A DNA stretch of 64,000 bases, taken from assembly GCA_037179385.1 (NCBI GenBank), contig CM074193.1, positions 2,175,931-2,239,930 of the forward strand. Reading direction: 5' to 3'. Positions 53,709 to 64,000 of this stretch are shown in pieces (positions within the stretch are counted from its first letter, which is position 1; each line of letters begins with the position of its first letter). A program made the translations under genes and the position numbers. The stretch comes from Holothuria scabra (taxonomy: Eukaryota; Echinodermata; Holothuroidea; Aspidochirotida; Holothuriidae). The notes under the pieces are model-generated. The model searched no databases. It was not told the origin of the DNA and saw only the letters and a list, made by a program, of their open reading frames with translations.

Positions 53709-56480
53709 TACAACTTCCAACCTTTTGATTCGTAACGTTTTGTCAACTTCCACTTAGGATAGCCACTCATTCAAAGTCAGTGGATTTTATTTATTTAAAA
53801 GGTACTGATTGTTCTCCCGTCATAAATCGTAATAGATCAATTGCAATAACTGGTGTTTCTCATTTGTAGAAGATTTTTTGATTTGATTCCAAACGACATA
53901 TTAAAAGTAGGCTTATTTCAGTAGCTAGCATGACAATAACTTAATTTGGGAGGCAAACAAACTCCAAGTGTGTTGTGTGTATAGGTCAATAAATTGGGCA
54001 AGGACATAAACCCCTTGTAGCCGGTATTGAACGACAGTGTATATATAAAACAGCATAGAGACTGTCATGCCTTCTCCTGTTCGCCCTCAGATAGAGTCCC
54101 TGAAAGGAACACTTTTTTGATATGTTGTGGAATGAGCTGGGTTTTTTTTTTAAGTTTTTTTAAGTTTTTTTTTTTTTTTTTGAAAGTATATTACATGAAC
54201 AACCGTTGGTGAAAATGGGCTTAATTGAAGCAATTTTGTGGAAATTATGGGCCTTAGAAGCTGGCGGAGATTTTAGTGAAAAACAAGGCTCGGAAAAGGT
54301 GGTTTGAACTTTGAGGTAAAATAGCAAAAAATCTTCAAGGTCATGATATAATAGATTGAAAATGCCATGAATGACAAACTTGTCAGCTTTCATATGAGGG
54401 GTAGCTTGACCCTGGCGAAAACTTTGACAAGCTTTTAGAGGTCCGTTTACTTTTTAGTGTTATTGCATAAGTCAATTCAGGAATTAATGTGGGTATGCTA
54501 CCATGAAGTCCAGGGTGCAGAGAGTTGCATCTTCTCTGAAAACTTAACCCTAACAATTATATCAACGCTGTTCACCGAACATGTAAATCCCTTTTATTGA
54601 ACCCATGCAGCCTGAGGGGATATTTGTAATACATGCGGTGTTTCAAATCAGAACGGAAGAAGGGTGGTGACCTTTGCGCTAAATTTTACCGCAGTGTCCC
54701 ATTAAATTTTTCTGACAAAAGTCGATTTGAAAATTTTTGAGGGTGTAGCACCCCATACTCAACGGCGGTGAAATGCTTCTCCCCGTCAGTTGTCGAATAT
54801 TTAGTTTGTAGACTTGCAGCAAGTCTACCATTTACTGGCCGTCTTTACCAAAAGAAAAGGTTACTGGCTTGCCAAGTTGAACACATTACAGTAGCTCTAA
54901 ATTAAAGCAGGGACCTGCAACAGCCTGTTGCAGCTCCCCAGTTATTCCCCAGTGAGGAGCTCTCTTCAAGCCCCAAGCTCCTACACGGAAAATTTAATTC
55001 TGTTTAACGAACAATGTTGTTTCTTTTGTTAGGAACGTAATGGTTAACATCCGTGATTGCAATTGGGCTGTGTATGTATGCTTCACATAAGTTTAGAGCT
55101 TTATTGTTATCTTTAGTTTAGTAGAGAAGTACAATATGGAGAAAAGTAAAGTCTTTAAATTGTGGTGATGGAGTGTCATCGTAATGAATGGCTAATTTAA
55201 AAATAAATTCTGTTAGTGGTCACAGAGGATTTGTAATTTCGAAATTGAGTGAAGGTGGAACCAATTTTTTGTGCGCCACACATGTTACAGGATAAAATAC
55301 ATGTTGGGAAGTGCAATCTATTTTCTCTTTGATTTTACAGGTGAATGATGTTGCCGAACATGAAAAGTGGCGGTTTCATTGAAACGTTTTGGCAAAGGTA
55401 ACGTTTAGTATTACAACTGAAGAAACCTAAATAAGTCGCCCGTGTAAAAGGGGTCTGGGCTTTGACTTTAGGGGTGAAAATAGATTCTCAAGGTTTTTTC
55501 TTACCTGAACGCATGCAGCAATGTGACTCAGGGAAGATATTTTTAAAAGTGGGGAGGGGTGGAAATAAGGTGGATGTGCCTGTTCAGAATTTTAGAGATG
55601 TCGGTAAGACGGAGAGGGCTTAGGTCTAATACAGGAAGATACCTCTTTTTAAGTGATTGGAGCTAGAATTGAGTATAAAGGTATCGGGGCAGTCCTTTGG
55701 AAACGTTTATTAATAAGGCTAAGTGTTTATCATTACCCTGGCGCTGCAGATAGTTCCTACACTCTCCTGAGCTTGGGACGAAAGCACCATCATTAGAAGA
55801 ACAATTTCTACGAATCTCCGAGCGATACTAAATGAAAAAGAGGTTTTACAACGAGCGGGATGGGAACTGTTGAAAGTTAAATGAAGATAGCTGTCAATAG
55901 GCTTAGCAGAGTCGTCCGTCGCAAGCGAGCCATCTTTAAAAATGTAGTACCCAATTACGTACTAAGGGATCGATTTAGATCATAAGTTAGATCTGGATCT
56001 GGATAATACTGTTCAAACCTCCGGGTGCAACACTCCGGGTGAAGTCAAACACAAGTAAGGGGTTGGTGCGCTTAAGGACTAGAGGTAATCTCCCGTCTAC
56101 TAAGGAACCTCAAGGCAGAAATCTTGAAAAACTTGAGGTCCTGAAGGTCAGCAATATCCTATGGAAGAGGGTTCCGATCTCTGACATAGCGACCGAGGAT
56201 AAAATCTGTGTTAATAGCAGTCTTTTTTGTTAGTTGGATGGTTGTGTACTATTTCAGTGGTGATGCCTAGAAGACCGAAGGAACGATTGTAGGAAGCTGG
56301 CGATTGGTCATTCCAGAAGGCCCAGTCTGGCTTTTTAGAGGGTAACAAGCCTATTGAGAGACCCTTATTTCAGGTTATCCCACCCTGCATTTTAGTGAAT
56401 TACATATGGGAATGTTAAAACTGTCAAAAATCTCTCGCTTTGTTTTGCATAAACCTGGATAGTTATAGAAGAGTTTAAAA
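53709..56480. other. intergenic, no gene recognised
   Basis: T-runs at 54141-54180 and a CpG-containing stretch from 55,700. The part nearest 56,480 may contain the 3' end of the Penelope-like element, but no GIY-YIG endonuclease motif (GYIG-E...R) could be read. Confidence 0.35.
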
Positions 56481-57430
56481 AGATATGAGTACACTCACCT
56501 GTTCTTAAGAACAAAGATGGTCTGAGCAGATACGCTTGTAACGAAATCATTGACTGTGAACAAACGACAGCAAGTGCACGTAAAGAGCCGGTGGTACCGG
56601 TAACTACTGAAATCCAGATAGGTGTGACGGGCCGTGGGTTATAAAAAACCTTTGTCTGAAGTTGTCGTCTAAAAGTTAGACCCGTGTGTCAAAAAAAGGC
56701 AATTTTCACTAAACATTTTTTAAACGTGAATTTTATCAGGGATCTAGAAGAGGTGATGGAGGTGTTAAACTTATCGATGCTGTTCACAAACGTATCTAAT
56801 GCCAAGATCATGAAACGATCGTCGACAAAACTGACGAAAAGAGTAAGTTTCAATGAAAATTAGGAAAATAATTGCCTGCTAAATCAACCATAAACAAATT
56901 ACCGTGTGGGATGGAACCATTTTTGTTTTCATGGCTGTTTCTTTTCTTTAAATGTAAATATTATCATCAAATTTGAGTGAATTATACTGGTGTGAAACAA
57001 AGTCTGGTGGAGAATTGGTATCAACACGAAGCTTCAAGAGAGCGAACTATTGCATTCAAGTGAGTCTTCTTTTATATGGGATGTTCGATTGGAAGTGTAA
57101 CTTGAAGTGTCTCTGGAGGGAAGGGGTGGGTACGATCTTCAATACCATCGGAAGTCAGGTAGTTTATTGAATGAAACTGGGTATTTCCTTCACAAGAGGC
57201 TTTGGATGATCATCTATATAAGGGTGATATTTTCTCCATTAGTGTTCTATTGACTGATATTATGGGCCGTCCATTGGTATTTCTTTTATTTGAAAGAGCC
57301 TGTGCGTGAGTCACTTGAGTTTATGGATTTTCGAAAGGGTGTCATTGGCTGAGATTAATGGAAAAAACCTTTTCTCCTAGAGTAGACGGGGAAAACAAAG
57401 TTATTCCATGAAGTCTTCAGAGGGATCCGT
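56480..57430 (-). pseudogene. decayed Penelope-like element reverse transcriptase
   Basis: Reading the minus strand and switching frames, the order of motifs fits PLE RTs: KIHKLK near 57340; then GRPIISVNRTLMEKIS-like and YIDDHPKPLVKEIPSFIQ near 57200-57290; FDDNIYI-RKETAMKTKMVPS near 56915-56975 (family YLQ-KGTAMGTKMAP); FVDDRFMI near 56820-56845 (catalytic DD box); and HLSGFQ...YKRICS near 56530-56640. Many stops and frameshifts show that it is dead. The identification rests on motif order, not on an open frame. Confidence 0.65.
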
Positions 57431-57845
57431 TCAGGGTGCGTTTTATATGGCACCTTAAATTTGGCGGTGGGCCTCCTCAATATAATTTTTTTGCCTTGGC
57501 CCTGGATTACTATGGCACCCCCTAAGTTCATATCTGTCGACTTGATAACAGGCCAGTAGCCAGACCGGGTACTCGGAGAAGAGAACGGGGCTAAAATCTT
57601 TCAAAGGGGCACATTTTTTCAAGAGGATCACATGTGTACAAATGTATTACGTCAATGGCAAACATCAAAGTCGAGAGGGGTGGAAATTGTCAAATTGCTT
57701 CCCCCTCTCCCTCCTTGATTACGGGGCTGTGATAAAAACTTGGTAAGTTATTTTTGGTCGAAGTATAAACATGACACAATGGGTAATGGACAAAACGGGA
57801 GAGAAAACGAAACGAAAGAGACAAAATCGTGTATCTCAGAGGACC
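57431..57845. other. intergenic, nothing recognised
   Basis: GGGGCTGTGATAA and GCTTCCCCCTCTCCC-type tracts hint at transposon interior, without boundaries. Confidence 0.35.
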
Positions 57846-58062
57846 ATTGCAAAACTTACATTGATATCTCCCCTGCAGAACTTATATTGATACCTCCCGT
57901 GCAACACTTTTATTGACACCTCCCCGCAACATTTATATTGATATATCCCCTGCGGAACTTATATTGATACCTTCCATGCAATTCAGATATTGACCCCCCC
58001 CCGGAATACTTTTATTGACACCCCCCCCCCCCCTCCTTTAGTACTTGTATTGATACCTCTAT
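57846..58062. repeat. minisatellite, about 26-bp unit, eight degenerate copies
   Basis: The unit is approximately ACTTATATTGATACCTCCCC plus TGCAGA. The C-block expands to long C-runs in copies six and seven (57995-58004, 58020-58034). Confidence 0.85.
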
Positions 58063-58204
58063 AAAATCTTCCCCAAATCACCTGGACAATTCATTTTGCC
58101 CAATTTGCAATTCGGGAGACCGTCTGCCTGACTGTTATCTAACTGGATCACAGAACATGGCCCTCCGTGGTCTACGGAATAATGCGCGCATAGGCCTAGT
58201 TATT

Positions 58205-58640
58205 CAAGTCTCTTACCCTCAACAGCACCAATTCTCCAGACCTTCTCACATAAGCCCCTACTACAATTGTCTGAAATCCATCCTCATTCATACACAATTT
58301 CAGTTTATTGCTTCCGATGAGTATACAAAAGCTTTGTGTAACATTCTTAAGTACAGTTCCTGTTGTGTAACATCAGTACAGTTCATGCTGTGTAACATCA
58401 GTACAGTTCATGCTGTGTAACATCAGTACAGTTCATGCTGTGTAACATCAGTGCAGTTCATGCTGTGTAACATCAGTGCAGTTCATGTTGTGTAACACCA
58501 GTACAGGTCATGTTGTGTAACAGAAGTTTCGGTACTCCGCATTGTTTGAATTAGCTGTTAATCAAAGAGCTGAGCCAATTGAGAATTTTGGTAATCTCCT
58601 ACAAGAATTGTAGTTTGGAGTGAGGAGATTGGTCCCTTAA
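58205..58640 (+). mobile_element. TTAA MITE copy enlarged by an internal minisatellite
   Basis: The body matches the TTAA MITE family (CACCAATTCTCC, CAGTTTATTGCTTC, CAATCAAAGAGCTGAGCC, TGTAGTTTGG), but the left tip is eroded. Between about 58354 and 58520 a 25-bp unit GTGTAACATCAGTACAGTTC (plus ATGCT) is repeated about six times. Other copies have the motif once. Confidence 0.75.
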
Positions 58641-58728
58641 GTCGGCCGGGTAGATAATGTGTATATATGGTTGTGCTACTGCAGGCATGTAGATCAAGAT
58701 TCTCTGCTTTTGTGCCTGTGTGTCTTAA

Positions 58729-58999
58729 AGGCCCAGTTCTCTCCCTCAAACAGTACTAATTCTCTTAACCTTCTTACTTAAGCCCCTCACGCAATTGTCT
58801 GAAATTCATCCTTGTCCAGTCACAATCTCAGTTTATTGCTTCAGGAAGAGTATAGAAAAAGCTCTATGTGTATAACCAAAACACTCTCAGTATGGTAATA
58901 TGCATTGTTTGAATTAACAGTCAATCATAAAGCCGGGCCAATGGAGAGTTTCTGTACCCCCCTACAAGAAGTGGAGTTTGGGGGGAGAGGATTGGCCCT
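58729..58999 (+). mobile_element. TTAA-flanked MITE, copy C
   Basis: TTAA at 58725-58728 and 59000-59003. Ends AGGCCCAGTTCTCTCCCTC / GGATTGGCCCT. Same core as copies A and B. It lies about 90 bp from the enlarged copy, in the same orientation. Confidence 0.75.
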
Positions 59000-59182
59000 T
59001 TAAACTCTGATCTTCTTTGATGTCATTCAGTTTATTTTACTATATGTATGATGTTCCGGTATATAGTATTACGTCTTATTTTATTGCCTAGTTTGATATC
59101 CAGGCTTCCGGGTTAGAGTTACACCTCTACCTCTACATGTTGCGACACATGTTACCCTTCTACTTCATCCTAACCTTACCAC

Positions 59183-59440
59183 CGACTGCATTTTCTAGTG
59201 TTTAAAGCATCCGACTGGCGACTTGCCTGGAGTTTGACTCCTGGTTGCATCATACCGAAAACTTTATGAATAAAACCTACAGCCGCGTTGTGCTTGTTGC
59301 CCAGCATAAGCAATACAATAGGGGAAAAAGGCAGTGAACCAAGGTGACTGAAAAAACTTAAACCCAATTGGACAGAAGTGGGCCGTAAAACTCCATCTAA
59401 CTTACTAATTTAACCTAACTACCTAAACCTTTTCTAAACA
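59183..59440 (+). mobile_element. tRNA-Glu SINE, diverged copy
   Basis: Contains CATCCGACTGGCG...GTTTGACTCCTGG (decayed head), CCGCGTTGTGCTTGTTGCCC, AAGCAATACAATAGGGG and GGGCCGTAAAACTCCATCTAA, followed by a CTAAC-rich tail. Confidence 0.75.
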
Positions 59441-59470
59441 CTTACCTCAGTATAGACTTTTCGTAATAAA

Positions 59471-59625
59471 GGTTAGGTTAGGTTAGGTTAGGTTAGGTTA
59501 GGTTAGGTTAGGTTAGGTTAGGTTAGGTTAGGTTAGGTTAGGTTAGGTTAGGTTAGATGTAGTTTTACGGCCAAGTTTTCATTCAAGTGGTTCAAGTAGA
59601 GTCGGCCACGGCCTTTTCTCCAGTA
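59471..59625 (-). mobile_element. tRNA-Glu SINE, minus-strand fragment with (CCTAA)n tail
   Basis: 59471-59556 is 17 perfect GGTTA (TTAGG) units. It runs directly into the reverse complement of a SINE 3' end (TAGTTTTACGGCC, GGTTCAAGTAGAGTCGGCC). The pentamer array is therefore the expanded SINE tail read on the other strand. Confidence 0.8.
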
Positions 59626-60055
59626 GAATATAGAGGCATCGGCCTGAACAAAGAGATTTTGGAAAAGATCTTTGCCAGGTTGGATTACGCTCAACAAATA
59701 AACGAATTTCTCAACTATGTTGTAAATAAAAAAGTAAAGAAAGATAAACGAAATCATAAAAATAGAGATAATAAGTCTTGGAAGCTGCTGACATTTTTTT
59801 TTTATTTTCTCCTTTTCTCCTGAAAACTGCATGGTCCCTCTCTGAGGGGCGATCAATTTTCGCGACTCCAGATCCCACCCTTTTTCCATTCTGTGCCAGA
59901 CTGAGGCACCAGACATTCCAGATTCAGCACGGTTTTGGCCAATAAAAGGGGTGGTCCCAGCCCTCTAGTTCCTTCCAGCCGTGGTCCTTTCTCTATAGAG
60001 GTAGTTTTCTGACATGTTTATTTAGCAAGTGCTAGGCGATAAACGATCGTAACAG
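59626..60055. other. intergenic, nothing recognised
   Basis: Lysine-rich small frames (59587-59823 plus) are AT-driven. No gene called. Confidence 0.35.
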
Positions 60056-60420
60056 GCAGTGGCGGCGCTAGGCTACGGGTGGACAAAATAGGGTTTTGCC
60101 CCTCAGATTTTGTCCTTGTTCGACCACTTTCCCCAGCCCCTCGTTAGGCCAGTTGGGAGTAGAGTTGACCAGAAAATAAGTAATGTACCCCTTGAGAGAT
60201 TTAGTCTTTATCCACCATCCAGATATGCTTAAACCTTGTAGCTTCCGGGAACTCTGCCCCTTAGAACCCCACCCCAGTAACGGACTGTTTGGGCCCAGCT
60301 TTGTGCTGTTTCCAAAAAGCTGTGCCCTCCTAACGTTATCCTTTGCCTTGAGTTCTCCTCCCCTCAATTTTGACTTTCTGATCCCGACAATGGTAACAGG
60401 CCACTGTTTTTGATCCCCTA
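60056..60420. mobile_element. fragment of a GC-rich non-autonomous DNA transposon
   Basis: Starts GGCAGTGGCGGCGCTAGG, like the hAT left ends, and runs through CCCCTCAGATTTTGTCC, AGTTGACCAGAAAA and CTTCCGGGAACTCTGCCCC. Similar segments lie at 765-970 and, inverted, at 51150-51430. No right terminus is identified. Confidence 0.5.
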
Positions 60421-62029
60421 TTATTGGTCAACAAGAGAACTTCTTTAAGCAACAAATTATAATAGCAGGATAAAATGAATATGACGTAAAAGCTCATTCC
60501 CATCGAGTACACTAATAGGTGTGAAAACCATTCTTTGTGCAACTCAATGTTGCTTCCTAATAACCAATGTCATGTGATAGTAGTCATCTGTACATATAGA
60601 TAATGTGATGGATGCCAGGAACTGCTACATTTTGTTGGTTAACGATTGCAAGAAGAGTGAACATTAAGTTTCGATAGTGGACTCAAGGTAGGATTTGAAC
60701 ACATTTTAACAAGAATAGCAGCCAATAAAAGGACACGCGCCTGCCGCTCATTCATACCTCCAAGTGATCTTCACCGACATAGATGGGACACGTTCCGGCC
60801 CCATTGCACACGCTACTAGACTAATTTCAAAGCCTCTGTGAACATAAGGTATGCAAAGAGGTTTGTGTAATCGCGTCATAGGCAATCAGGTTAAATCACT
60901 GGTTGAAAGTTAAGAAGGGCCAGTCAGTGCAGAAGGTATATATATTTAAAAAATTTTTTCTAAAAGTCCCCACGACTCTCTGGCGAAGAGCCAAGGGGCG
61001 AAAACCAAACGATTATTCCCGGAGGAGTTCTGCTCCCTTAAGGAGCTTAACGTCCCAAATGGACAAGTACGCCCTCAAAAGGGCAAACACTGAGTGGTCC
61101 TGCTCTAGACTGGCTGAATAGAACAGAAGCCACAACCTGGATGCAGTTTAACGTCATGATTCCACTGTATCTTGTAAGCAGTGTGCAACCCTATCAACCC
61201 TGGTTTGTCTGCAGAAGCCTGTTTATAGTCGTCACCACTATGTTTCCGCTGCTGAAACGTTATTTGGTGCCATTTGTAGTGACTCAGCTATTACAACGTA
61301 CAACTTTACTCCGCACCCATCACGATCATTTAATTCTATCCTTTTTCTCAGCTACACCCTCTAATTTTAAAACGCTTTAATTCAACCAAGAGAATGTGAA
61401 AGCTCGGCACCCTCTTTCAGCTCTAAAATAAGTTCAGAGAGACGATCTGATAGGCTTAGAAAATCCAAGATGGCGGTCACCAATTAAAAGAAATTAATTT
61501 TTTTGATAGCAACGTTTTTCCGCTATCACAGCATATTTTCCAAGTTTTGGTCAAAAGGTTTAGCAGTGTAATTTTTGCCTATATATAATATTCGTAACTA
61601 GGTCTACATTAGACACAACCAGTTGACATATCATTATATTCCTCTTTAGCTGTTAAGGTCACAATTTTTCAACAGTTAATTGTACTGCCCTGATTTCTCT
61701 AGTTTACCATTTCCAGACTTTGAGTACAGCCTACAGAAAGTCCTTATTGACATACCCACTTCGCCAGTGGGATTTAAACGTAAACGTACTTTCCAGGCGG
61801 TCACGGTCCTTTCTTGACAGTTGGGTGGGTGGCCGTCTTTTGTGAACTTTTATACTTTGCCATTGAAAATATGACCTGGTAGTAACTTAAAACACTCTTT
61901 TCACGCTTATTTCAACTGATAACAACCTTCAAAGTTACCGTTAAATTTACATTGAACCAGCTGTGAAAAAATGAACGTCATCCTTTCACACTAGACAAGG
62001 ACCCTTACCTTCTATACAAGGGAGCTCTT
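60421..62029. other. intergenic, nothing recognised
   Basis: No gene, RNA or repeat boundary recognised on either strand. Confidence 0.35.
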
Positions 62030-62240
62030 ACCCCGGTTTAAATTCCAGTTGAACCCAGTTGACCAATTCAACTTGGTTCAACTGGCTCCAGTTCGTTTTG
62101 CCCAAATTATATATTTAACAAACTAGGTTAAACTGGGCTCTACAGCTTTAAATTGGGATGACTAGTTCAATCCAGTTGAATTTGCCCAAATTCCATATTA
62201 GATCATCTGGATTTAACTGGTTTTCAACTAGGTTCTAACT
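62030..62240. repeat. imperfect inverted repeat rich in CCAGTTGAA motifs
   Basis: The left part TTCCAGTTGAACCCAGTTG pairs loosely with the right part GGTTTTCAACTAGG...AACTGG. GGTTCAACTGG, CAGTTCG and TTGCCCAAATT recur inside. Probably a small foldback MITE; edges uncertain. Confidence 0.45.
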
Positions 62241-62329
62241 GGGAGGGGTGGGGGCTTTTAGGGCTCCAACCCTCCCTTTTAGCCACTTAAACAAAAACAT
62301 ACGGGAAATTAGCAGTGCAACCCCCTCAC

Positions 62330-62612
62330 ACCCTTGTTTTCTCTTAGGTCAGCCCCCACCCCTTTTGGAATGTCTGGATCTGCACCTGAAAATTCATCCT
62401 CAACCAGACACAATATCAGTTTATTGCTTCATCTGAGTTTACAAGATCCCGATGTGAAATCAAAACACTATCAGTAGTCTGTACATGTTTATTAATGTGA
62501 GCTTCGGTCTTCTGCATTTTTGAACTTGCTGCCAATCAAAGAGCGGTGCAAATTGCCGGAAAATTTTTTGTGGACTACTACAAAATTTATATATTGGGAT
62601 GACAGGATAAAG
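62330..62612 (+). mobile_element. TTAA MITE, diverged copy
   Basis: Carries AAATTCATCCTCAACCAGAC, CAGTTTATTGCTTCA, AATCAAAACACTATCAG, CCAATCAAAGAGCGG and TTGGGATGACAGG in the same order as the other copies. Tips eroded. Confidence 0.65.
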
Positions 62613-62785
62613 CTTCAATACTCCAGCCATCAACATCTGTTTATACCAACAATGAGTTAACTCTTGTAGAGGAACATTGACAGTAATTTACTGCTTTTCG
62701 TGGGAATCTCGTTCCTCTAATGGTGGTGAGCATCCATGTATTCGAGCTCTAGATTGCACTTCTTACAGTTTTAAATCGATGACCT

Positions 62786-62930
62786 CATGGCCGTCACCAG
62801 GGGGGTGCGGAGGATGCGAACGCGCCAGACCCGCCGTTCCCCCCCCCCCCTTCAAAAAAGTGGGGGAGGGGCTTCGCCGCCGGGTGGGGTGTGGAGTGTC
62901 TCCGGGTGTGGGGATTTTTTTAAATGCGGT
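62786..62930. mobile_element. GC-rich hAT-type fragment
   Basis: CGTCACCAGGGGGGTGCGG resembles the left end of 7640-8967 (GCGTCACCAAGGGGG). A C-run and GGGGCTTCGCCGCC follow. No right end. Confidence 0.4.
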
Positions 62931-63226
62931 CGGAATTGTGCATGTAACGGCAATCTTCCCTACGTTTCACTACTTCTAGACTATCATGTGGCGAAGTTTC
63001 AGCTCGTCGTCGATCTCGCAATTATCAAGTATCTTCGAGAGGTATATCACTATTCGCGTCTGTGAATCCAGGGCCGCTTTTTCATCAGTCATTTCCGCTC
63101 AACCTTCCTCCCAGCCTAGGCTTCGAATTCGGCATCGCAGGCCATAGCACAGTATTAGTTCGCTTCAGTTATAGTCAGTTCGAGGCAGTAAGGGTTGGCG
63201 TTTTCAGTTACGTTACCGAATCCTTC
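62931..63226. other. intergenic, nothing recognised
   Basis: No recognisable feature apart from the left target duplication of the next SINE. Confidence 0.35.
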
Positions 63227-63481
63227 TGACCGCGTGCTTGGTCTAACGGTAAGAGCATCCACCTCTCACGCGGAAGGCCCGGGGTCGCCCTACAGGTCGA
63301 GTCATACCAAAGACCCTAAAAAGGAACCTACTGCCGTTGTGCCTGATGCTCCGCATAAGCGATGGAGTAGGGAAAAAGTCCAGTGAGCCACAACTGGAAA
63401 AAAGGCCGTGACCGGCTCGACTTGAACCAATAGGTTGGAAATTGGGCCGTTAAACTCTATCTAACTAACTAACTAGCTAAC
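63227..63481 (+). mobile_element. tRNA-Glu-derived SINE with 8-bp TSD
   Basis: Near full-length copy: A box TGGTCTAACGGTAAGAGC, CTCTCAC anticodon loop, B-box relic GGGGTCGCCCTAC, GTCGAGTCATACCAAAGAC body, GGGCCGTTAAACTCTATCTAA end and (CTAA)n tail. AATCCTTC flanks both sides (63219-63226, 63482-63489). Confidence 0.88.
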
Positions 63482-63489
63482 AATCCTTC

Positions 63490-64000
63490 GCGTATTTAGC
63501 AGTACAACACTGTGACCTACTTATAGTCTAGCGCAGGTGCCATTATTTCTTATAACAGAAATCAGTCATTTCATCCAAGTTATTTTTTAGTGTAAAACAG
63601 TTTATAGTTTATAGTCCCCGTCATGATATTGGTTCATAATCGTGGACAGACTCATTATTGGAGGAGTGGACCAAATTAGAAACCGACTAAATTTTGAACA
63701 GTGAGTGTTTCATACTTAATACAGTTGCAATTGTGTTAGGGGTCAAATTTATTTGTAAGTTAATCATTCATGTGTGTTTTCAAGGAGAATATAATGATTA
63801 CAATTATCAATCACCCTTCCAGAAACAGTTAAACCTACGCCTGAATTTTCTCTCTTGGTATGCACCAGATTGCGCCATTTTAAGTTGAAAAATTGCAAAG
63901 CTCCCTACCAATGCCAGGGGCCCACCCCCTTTTCCACCTCCTTCTGCTACTGGCCTCGTCCACAACAATTTCCTCACTCACATGCTCGAATTTCAAAACG
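63490..64000. other. window end, nothing recognised
   Basis: No gene or repeat recognised up to the edge. Confidence 0.35.

Noticed and set aside
57846..58062. CRISPR array
   Set aside because: The 26-bp units are contiguous and degenerate, with no unique spacers between conserved repeats, and the window is animal nuclear DNA.
59471..59556. (TTAGG)n as an interstitial telomere or chromosome end
   Set aside because: It is continuous with the 3' end of a minus-strand SINE whose family tail is CTAAC-rich, so a tail expansion explains it better.

Overview
This is a window of intron-rich, transposon-rich animal nuclear DNA. It has a mosaic CpG landscape, many short non-autonomous DNA transposons, tRNA-derived SINEs and decayed retroelements. 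Together these suggest a non-vertebrate animal; an echinoderm-like or other invertebrate deuterostome is my guess, but no marker here fixes the taxon.

One host gene is read with high confidence. It is a plus-strand orthologue of CEP43 (FGFR1OP/FOP, a centrosome and ciliary-base protein) that runs from the ATG at 9651 to the stop at 38575 in 14 coding exons. All exons join in frame across GT-AG introns and give about 491 residues. The LisH-type dimerisation region, the DDFFDD and SLSDAP motifs and the conserved C-terminus are present. Between the dimerisation region and the acidic tail, exons 6 to 9 encode two EF-hands with canonical calcium loops, which I do not recall in the human protein. 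A second, single-exon gene of 298 codons lies on the minus strand (48433 to 47537); I do not recognise its product.

Region by region: 1-3870 holds MITE copies and diverged repeats. 3870-9540 is a layered transposon composite: two oppositely oriented arrays flank a minus-strand LINE that is split by two hAT-type elements, each with a perfect 8-bp target duplication. The composite ends about 110 bp upstream of the CEP43 start codon. CEP43 introns carry a LINE fragment, a hAT MITE, a TTAA MITE, a 2.1-kb TIR element, and three satellite-carrying elements with 145-156 bp units that contain direct-repeat-1 nuclear-receptor half-sites. 38576-43280 is CpG-poor like the gene body and may be a long 3' UTR. 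43289-64000 is CpG-rich, intergenic and repeat-laden. It holds a foldback element with CRE palindromes, a hAT foldback, the orphan gene, tRNA-Glu-derived SINEs with target duplications, a decayed Penelope-like reverse transcriptase, minisatellites and a (TTAGG)n tract that is a SINE tail rather than a telomere.

The two genes show no functional link in the sequence. The strongest biological leads are the EF-hand pair in CEP43, the sharp CpG depletion that outlines its transcription unit, and the unidentified intronless gene.
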